Assembly: GCA_002104905.1 (NCBI GenBank) | Contig: MCFE01000106.1 | Span: 1-64,000 of the forward strand | DNA from: Basidiobolus meristosporus CBS 931.73 | Lineage: Eukaryota > Basidiobolomycota > Basidiobolomycetes > Basidiobolales > Basidiobolaceae | Length of the DNA stretch: 64,000 nucleotides | Direction: 5' to 3' | Part shown: positions 59,010 to 64,000 of the stretch, piece after piece | Layout of the letters: every line of letters begins with the position of its first letter | How positions within the stretch are numbered: the first letter of the stretch is position 1 | Notes under the pieces: model-generated | The model's database searches: none | Seen by the model: the letters and a program-made list of their open reading frames with translations, nothing else | Told to the model about the DNA's origin: nothing | Translations under genes and position numbers: made by a program

Positions 59010-59989
59010 GTGATCTGCTCTGTGTCAATGCAATTTGCACAGTACAGGCCAGATGCATCTGTTTTTGCTTCAACTTTGGGAATCAAACAGACTTTGAATG
59101 AGTTTTTGCCACAAATGACTAACAAGCTACACAATATATTAGGAGAGCTAAGTGGCTTCCAAGAGCAACATACACAAGACTCAGCCAGACAACAGTTCCA
59201 AAGTATTAGACAGAGGGTAAGTCAATACCTTGAGAAATCCAGATTGCACCAGCATGCCTGGCTGGATTCCTTACTATCCTTTGCCACTTCAGCATGCCAG
59301 TGCATGTCAGTCTAAGCTACAACAACACCCTTCACAAGAGCACCCTGCATTAAGTCAGTGGGTGTTGGGTCAATGTGCATGCTTTAGAGCAAAACCACCA
59401 GAACTTGCCAACCTGCTCATCTGGACACAAGTCCATTGAAGTGGGCCAAGTCACATCCACAAGCAGCATCACTTCAACCCCAGCCAGGGGTTATGCCAAC
59501 ACATCAAGTTGCACCTGCATATGCTGTTACTCCTGATCATTAGCAAGTTACCTCTGCTGAACTAACTGATGATGACCTGCATATGCTGTTACTCCTGAGC
59601 ATCAGCAAATTACTTCTGGTGAACTGTCTGATAATGACCTGCATGAAGTGCCTCCACAACCAGAGCCTTTGGCAAGTAAAAGAACATGTCAGCATGTAGC
59701 ACTGCAGGCTGGTTCAGTAGCATCATCCAGAGCAGTTAAGTGTGGCCAAGCTGCAGCATTGCACTCATCAACTAGGAGGCAAAATACTGACAACAAATAC
59801 ACAATTAGCCAAGATGATAGTCAGCAAGGAAGTAGTTTGGGTGTGCAAAGTGAATCACTACAAAACACTTCAGTAGTAATACCTATGAGAAAAAAGCTAG
59901 GAGAAGATGATGCAATTACATCAAATTGCTATTATTCATCATCATCCAAACAACACATTTTTTTTGCAATCCAAATTGAGCCGTTGTAA
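59010..59989 (+). pseudogene. Harbinger second ORF, copy B, unknown function
   Basis: Divergent from the transposase, about 140 bases apart. Two open pieces, 59010-59315 (QTLNEFLPQMTNKLHNILGE, then IRQRVSQYLEKSRLHQHAW) and 59648-59989 (DDSQQGSSLGVQSESLQNTS), linked by degraded sequence with a 62-bp tandem repeat (59514-59575 and 59576-59637). Harbinger elements normally carry a second gene for a Myb/SANT-like DNA-binding protein; I see no clear Trp-rich Myb repeat here. A homologue is present in copy C. Confidence 0.55.
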
Positions 59990-60383
59990 ATCAGTGATCA
60001 CTAAAATTTGATATAAGTAATACCATGGTTGTCTTATATTTGAGACAGAACCCCTATAAATAAGCACCCTGCATATATCATCTGTAACACCAGTGCAGCC
60101 ATTTGATCTGTATTGCACCTACCCAATTGGGTGTGTGCTAGCTATGACACCTTGTCCAATCATTGAGATCAGGGATTTACTTGCTCAATGAGAAAAATGG
60201 GATATTTGATGGCAAATCAGGTAGCTTGTGTATTGGTCAAAGAGCCAATTGGGGGCAGAAAGCTTCAAGATATTTTTGGACCAATTAACCATTGAGATAC
60301 CAGCCAATTGGAGTGATGGTAGCCAAAATGGTAAGTATCAGTGTACTTTATAGTGTGATATGCATTTACTTCAATTTATATTA

Positions 60384-60640
60384 GACTTGTTCCATTACAA
60401 TGTGCCAGAGTGCATGGCACAATCCGCAGTATTAAGAACAATTGGGTGCAATATTATAGCTACCAGTAGGCAGGATTGTTCTTGGACAATTTTGCACAAT
60501 GTGGGACAATCTTGCATGCTATGGGACAATCTGACACAATGAGGTTGGCATGGATGAATGTGCCAACTTGTAATGTTTGCATCATGTGCGCAATTGGATA
60601 CTGCCATTATGGTGGGTAAAATCCATTATTTGGATATGAT
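60384..60640 (+). repeat. Inverted repeat X, left arm
   Basis: Starts AGACTTGTTC, contains GGACAATTTTGCACAATGTG and TGACACAATGAGGTTGGCA, ends near GGTGGGTAAAATCC. The reverse complement recurs at 63050-63303. The two arms enclose Harbinger copy C. Confidence 0.7.
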
Positions 60641-61121
60641 TCTTTGATGTAAATGGAAATGAATGCATATCACACTATAGACTACACTAATGCCTACCAT
60701 TTTGGTGACCATCACTCCAATTGGATGGTATCTCAATGGTTAATTGGTCCAAAAGTATTCTGAAGCTGTCAGCCCCCAATTGGCTCTTTGACCAATACAC
60801 AAGCTACCTGATTTGTCATCAAATATCCCATTTTGCCCATTGGGCAAGTAAATCCCTGATCCTAGTAATTGGCAAGGTGTCATAGCTTGAATGCAACCAA
60901 TTGAATAGGTGCAAATCAGACCAAATGGTTGCACTTGTGTAACTGATGATGTATATATATGCAGGGTGGTAATATATAGCGGTTCTGTCTCATATGTGAG
61001 ACAACCTTGATATTACTTTTATCAAATTTTAGTGATCACTGATTTATAATGGCTCAATTTGGATTGCAAAAAAAATGTGTTGTTGGATAATGATGTATAG
61101 TAGCAATTCAATGTGATTGCA

Positions 61122-61780
61122 TCATCTTCTGATAGGTTTTTTTCTTACAGGGATTACTACTGAAGCATTTGGTAGTGATTCACTTTTCACACCTAAACTA
61201 CTTCCTTGTTGACTATCCTTCTGACTACTTGTGTTATTGTAGTTAGTATTTTGCCCCCTAGTGATGCTGCTTGTTAACGTAACTTGGCCCACTCCAATGG
61301 ACTTGTGTCTAAATGAGCAGTTTGGCATGTTCTGGTAGTTTTGCTCTGACACACTCAAGTTAACCTGATACACAATGACTCGATGTAGGATGCTCTTGTG
61401 AAGGGTGCTGGTGTAGTTTGCACTGATGTGCGTTAGTGCACTGAAGTGGCAAGGGATGGTAAGGAAATCAGTGGTGCATGCTGGCACAATCTAGACACTG
61501 TTGCTTCTGGTATGTATTCTTCCTCTTGAAGCTCACCATCAGATTCCTCAAGGCATCAACTTACCCTATGTCTGATTCTTTGTAACTGATGCCTGGATGA
61601 GTTCTATGTATATTGCTCTTGGAAGCCACTTAGCTCTACTAATATATCACATAATACATTAGGCATTTGAGTCAAAAACTCATGCAAAATCTCTTGGATT
61701 CCCAAAGTTAAGGCACAAAAAGACACATCTGGCCTGTACTGTGCAGATTGTGCTGACACAGAGCAGATCACATCAATTCC
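61122..61780 (-). pseudogene. Harbinger second ORF, copy C
   Basis: The open part 61122-61487 shares QKDSQQGSSLGVKSESLPN and VVIPVRKKP with copy B; upstream parts to about 61780 match B's N-terminal half with frame breaks. Unknown function. Confidence 0.55.
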
Positions 61781-61906
61781 AGATTTCCTATTTGATTATA
61801 GACTTGTGTGTAAAGCATTGATTAAAACACAAGTCATTGTTTAAGAATGATTTTTACAACATAATGATGGGATACATGGCAATTGATGGAGATTTAATCA
61901 TACTGC

Positions 61907-62874
61907 ATGGAAAATCAGATAACTAAAGTTGATTGCACCAAACCAATTCAAATTGCCTCAGACCAATCACCTACCAATTTTAATTTGACCAACTCATTGG
62001 AATGGTCTTTTATCATCAATCCTATCACTACCACTGGATTTCCTTTTGACACACTAGAGGAGATCTATTCTAAGTACTGTGGACCATATACCCCACTCTA
62101 CTCAAGGAGATCCCCTGTTAAGCTTCTCTACAACTATATGAACCATTACCCTATAAGGTTTCATCGCACTATCCATGGCAGCAAAAGTCCTCAAAGCTTT
62201 TATTCCCAGCTGACAGCAATGGAGAACCACCTTGCAGAGGGTATGAATGCCTCAGAGCAAGCTTGGAATACTAGGTTCAGAAGCTTCAATAGACTTCCAT
62301 ATCCCAGAGTGTTCAGCCACAGGTTCCATATAAGTAGTATTTGTACACCTTCCCAGTCAGGATTAACAGACCTTCTAGAGGGCAAAGGCACCTTTATTCT
62401 GGCAAGTAAAAGGCACACTGTGTAGAGTTTCAAGCACTGTCTGACACTGAGGGTAATATCATCTGGTTTAGCAGGTCATTTGCAGGAAGTAGGCATGACA
62501 AAGCACTCTAGGTAGAGAATCATCCAGAATTCAGCTCAGGGGAGAAATGCATGGCAGACTTAGCTTTTACAGCAGAGGATTGTCAGAGATTAGGATGTAT
62601 TACTGCTTATAGGAAGCCAAGGAATGTTGTGCTTAGCAGGAAGCACAAGCTCTACAATGAGATATTTATTCATTTCAGAGTGAGGGTAGAGCATACATTT
62701 GGATATTGGAAGAGATTTGCCTATTGGCTGGTAAATACAGAGGAAAGTCAGATATAAGAGAAAACAGCAGAATAGGTATAATAGTTAAGATACTTATCAA
62801 TGCACAGTATATTCATGCATGAAGACATCTACTCAGAGAAATGTGTCTGGAGCATTATGAAGAGTATATATATC
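61907..62874 (+). pseudogene. Harbinger transposase, copy C
   Basis: ATG 61907 (MENQITKVDCTKPIQIASDQ) opens a 172-codon frame ending at 62425. Frame changes near 62340 and 62405 and a TAA at about 62411 break the core; WFSRSFAGSRHDKAL can be read near 62465-62510 with one stop after it, and 62551-62757 holds KCMADLAFTAEDCQRLG and VRVEHTFGYWKRF. Dead copy. Confidence 0.8.
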
Positions 62875-63049
62875 AAAAAAAGCACTATTCTGAGCAACAT
62901 AAGTAAGATTAAATAATATTATCAGTAAAAATATCCTACCACTGGCATTATGGTAGAAAATATAGTGCCAGATTATTCTGGCACTATAAACAGGCTGGCA
63001 CTAGGGAGCACTATCCAACAGAACAAGTCTATTATAGAAAGATATTCAA

Positions 63050-63303
63050 ACACCCATTTTTATCTGCCATAATAGCGGTATCTAGACCTGCACATGATGC
63101 AAACATTACAAGTTGGCGCAAACATCTGTGCCAACCTCATTGTGTCAGATTGTGCCATAGTGAGCAAGATTGTCCCATATAGTGCAAAATTGTCCAAGAG
63201 CAACCCTGCCTACTGGTATCTAAGATATCACACTTAATTGTTGTTGATAACCATGGACTGTGCCACATGCCCTGGCATGGCATGATTGAACAAGTCTTTT
63301 TCC
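63050..63303 (-). repeat. Inverted repeat X, right arm
   Basis: Reverse complement of 60384-60640 by eye with moderate divergence; outer end GAACAAGTCT mirrors the left arm's AGACTTGTTC. Confidence 0.7.
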
Positions 63304-63379
63304 TAACAACAACTAGTTGCTGGTTACACCCAACCCAACTTTGCATTACTTAGCTGATTACTCATGTATTGGAGCTGCT

Positions 63380-64000
63380 TAGCTTCTTAATGCCATAGGC
63401 ATAGATGTCTCCATGTGCACATTTGTCCTCAGTATTTTTCAACTCTTCCTGGCTGTACCTCATATGTCAACTCATTACATCCATGACAGACTTGAAGGCA
63501 ATATTCTTGATGAGATTGGGATATGGTAGTACCTGTAGCTTGATACGTCTTGCTATCTCCCTACACATATGCCCCATAGGAAACTCCCAACAGGTGAAGC
63601 AAGAACCAATATTCTTAACACACCAAGCAAGTAGCAAATAGATACAATAGCAGCAGAGATCTAAACATTGAGCTTTATGTTTGAAGTATAGCAGCTCAAA
63701 TTCTGTCACAAACTCGTTGCAAAAAAGCTGCATATGTATCAAGTTGTCATTGGTAATCCACTTCTGGATAACTATTCCTACAATGCCCACATATTACTCC
63801 CAATGCTTCCAATGTACTCTTGGCAGCAATGACTACAAAACACCACTTGAATAAATACATATCTACTTCATCCAGTCTTGGCATTTGTATTCTTGCATAA
63901 GCATATGAGTGTTGATTGAAGCCTGTAAGAAGTAATTAAGGTAGCAGATACTCTCTAATATCTTGCCAATTATTTCAAGTTTCTCCAGTATCTCAAAGGG
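63380..64000 (-). pseudogene. Possible Plavaka/KDZ-like transposase fragment at right edge
   Basis: The frame 63467-63790 and its extension to about 63385 read TEFELLYFKHKAQCLDLC, CREIARRIKLQVLPYPNL and VQPGRVEKY, recalling the C-terminal region of fungal Plavaka transposases (EFExLYYxR...IHxLLH...GxLGxEIRxPSNPYANL). The Asn of the SNP motif is not kept and stops occur upstream. Identification is tentative. Confidence 0.35.

Larger units (their letters stand above)
51738..60380 (-). mobile_element. PIF/Harbinger copy B, split by a gypsy element
   Basis: Left part 51738-52034 (GAGTTGCTCTGTTCAATAG end, then subterminal GCACTATCTGGCACTATA and the transposase C-terminal codons), right part 58023-60380 (rest of transposase, divergent second ORF, non-coding right arm). 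Joining ...GTTTTCTCT to TATATCTGAC restores the order seen in copy A (GTTTTCTCCTATATATGAC). Confidence 0.8.
60650..63033 (+). mobile_element. PIF/Harbinger copy C, inverted relative to B
   Basis: Right end GCACTATCCAACAGAACAAG mirrors the left end of copy A. Contents mirror copy B: non-coding arm 60650-61080, second ORF on minus, transposase on plus. Copies B and C thus form a large imperfect palindrome centred near 60.5 kb. Confidence 0.8.

Noticed and set aside
1-64000. tRNA, rRNA and CRISPR arrays
   Set aside because: I scanned for B-box-like GGTTCRANNC and for regular short repeats; the few GGTTCGAA strings (for example near 3690) lack an A box and cloverleaf. No repeat-spacer array was seen.

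Overview
The window looks like nuclear DNA of a filamentous ascomycete. Evidence: spliceosomal genes with short introns (mostly 45-80 nt, GTnnGn donors, CTAAC/CTGAC-type branch points), a fungal gene set (Atg22, Bzz1 with a C1 domain, Vnx1-type exchanger, Lst2, U1-C, Alg3, Hhp1-type CK1) and LTR retrotransposons whose nonsense codons look RIP-like. I cannot name the species.

There are two compartments. From 1 to about 39.1 kb is a gene-bearing segment of ordinary base composition: 5'-truncated window edge inside an LST2-like gene (-), a BZZ1 F-BAR/C1/SH3/SH3 gene (-), an ATG22-like vacuolar permease (+), a small four-exon mitochondrial membrane coiled-coil protein (-), a forkhead transcription factor (+), a VNX1-like cation/H+ exchanger (-), a CK1 delta/epsilon kinase (+), an NDUFAF2/mimitin-like complex I assembly factor (-, six exons), an intronless secreted M13 metallopeptidase (+), a serine/acid-rich orphan protein (+), U1-C (-) and ALG3 (-). 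Several long non-coding stretches separate them, longest upstream of the forkhead gene and of the orphan gene. The genes belong to unrelated housekeeping pathways (endocytosis/actin, autophagy, mitochondria, splicing, N-glycosylation); I see no biosynthetic cluster.

From about 39.6 kb to the right edge is an AT-rich nest of transposable elements. An old minus-strand Ty1/copia element (40015 to about 47282) has been entered by three solo LTRs and by a structurally complete plus-strand copia (42161-47042, 348-bp LTRs, TSD CTGAC). Then come a PIF/Harbinger copy (A), a 5'-truncated copia with its 3' LTR, and a second Harbinger copy (B) split by a young Ty3/gypsy element (52035-58018, 369-bp LTRs about 97% alike by eye, TSD CTCT). 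The gypsy element is itself interrupted in its integrase by a solo-LTR-like 1.07-kb insert. A third Harbinger copy (C) lies inverted to B, so the right end is a large inverted repeat centred near 60.5 kb. A possible Plavaka-like transposase fragment reaches the right edge.

The most unusual items are: the copia gag ATG that lies inside a primer-binding site complementary to the initiator tRNA anticodon arm; the CpA-type nonsense pattern in the young gypsy; the Harbinger two-gene module whose second, divergent ORF has no domain I recognise; and two small multi-exon mitochondrial genes that are easy to miss. I did not find a clearly new enzymatic or defence system.
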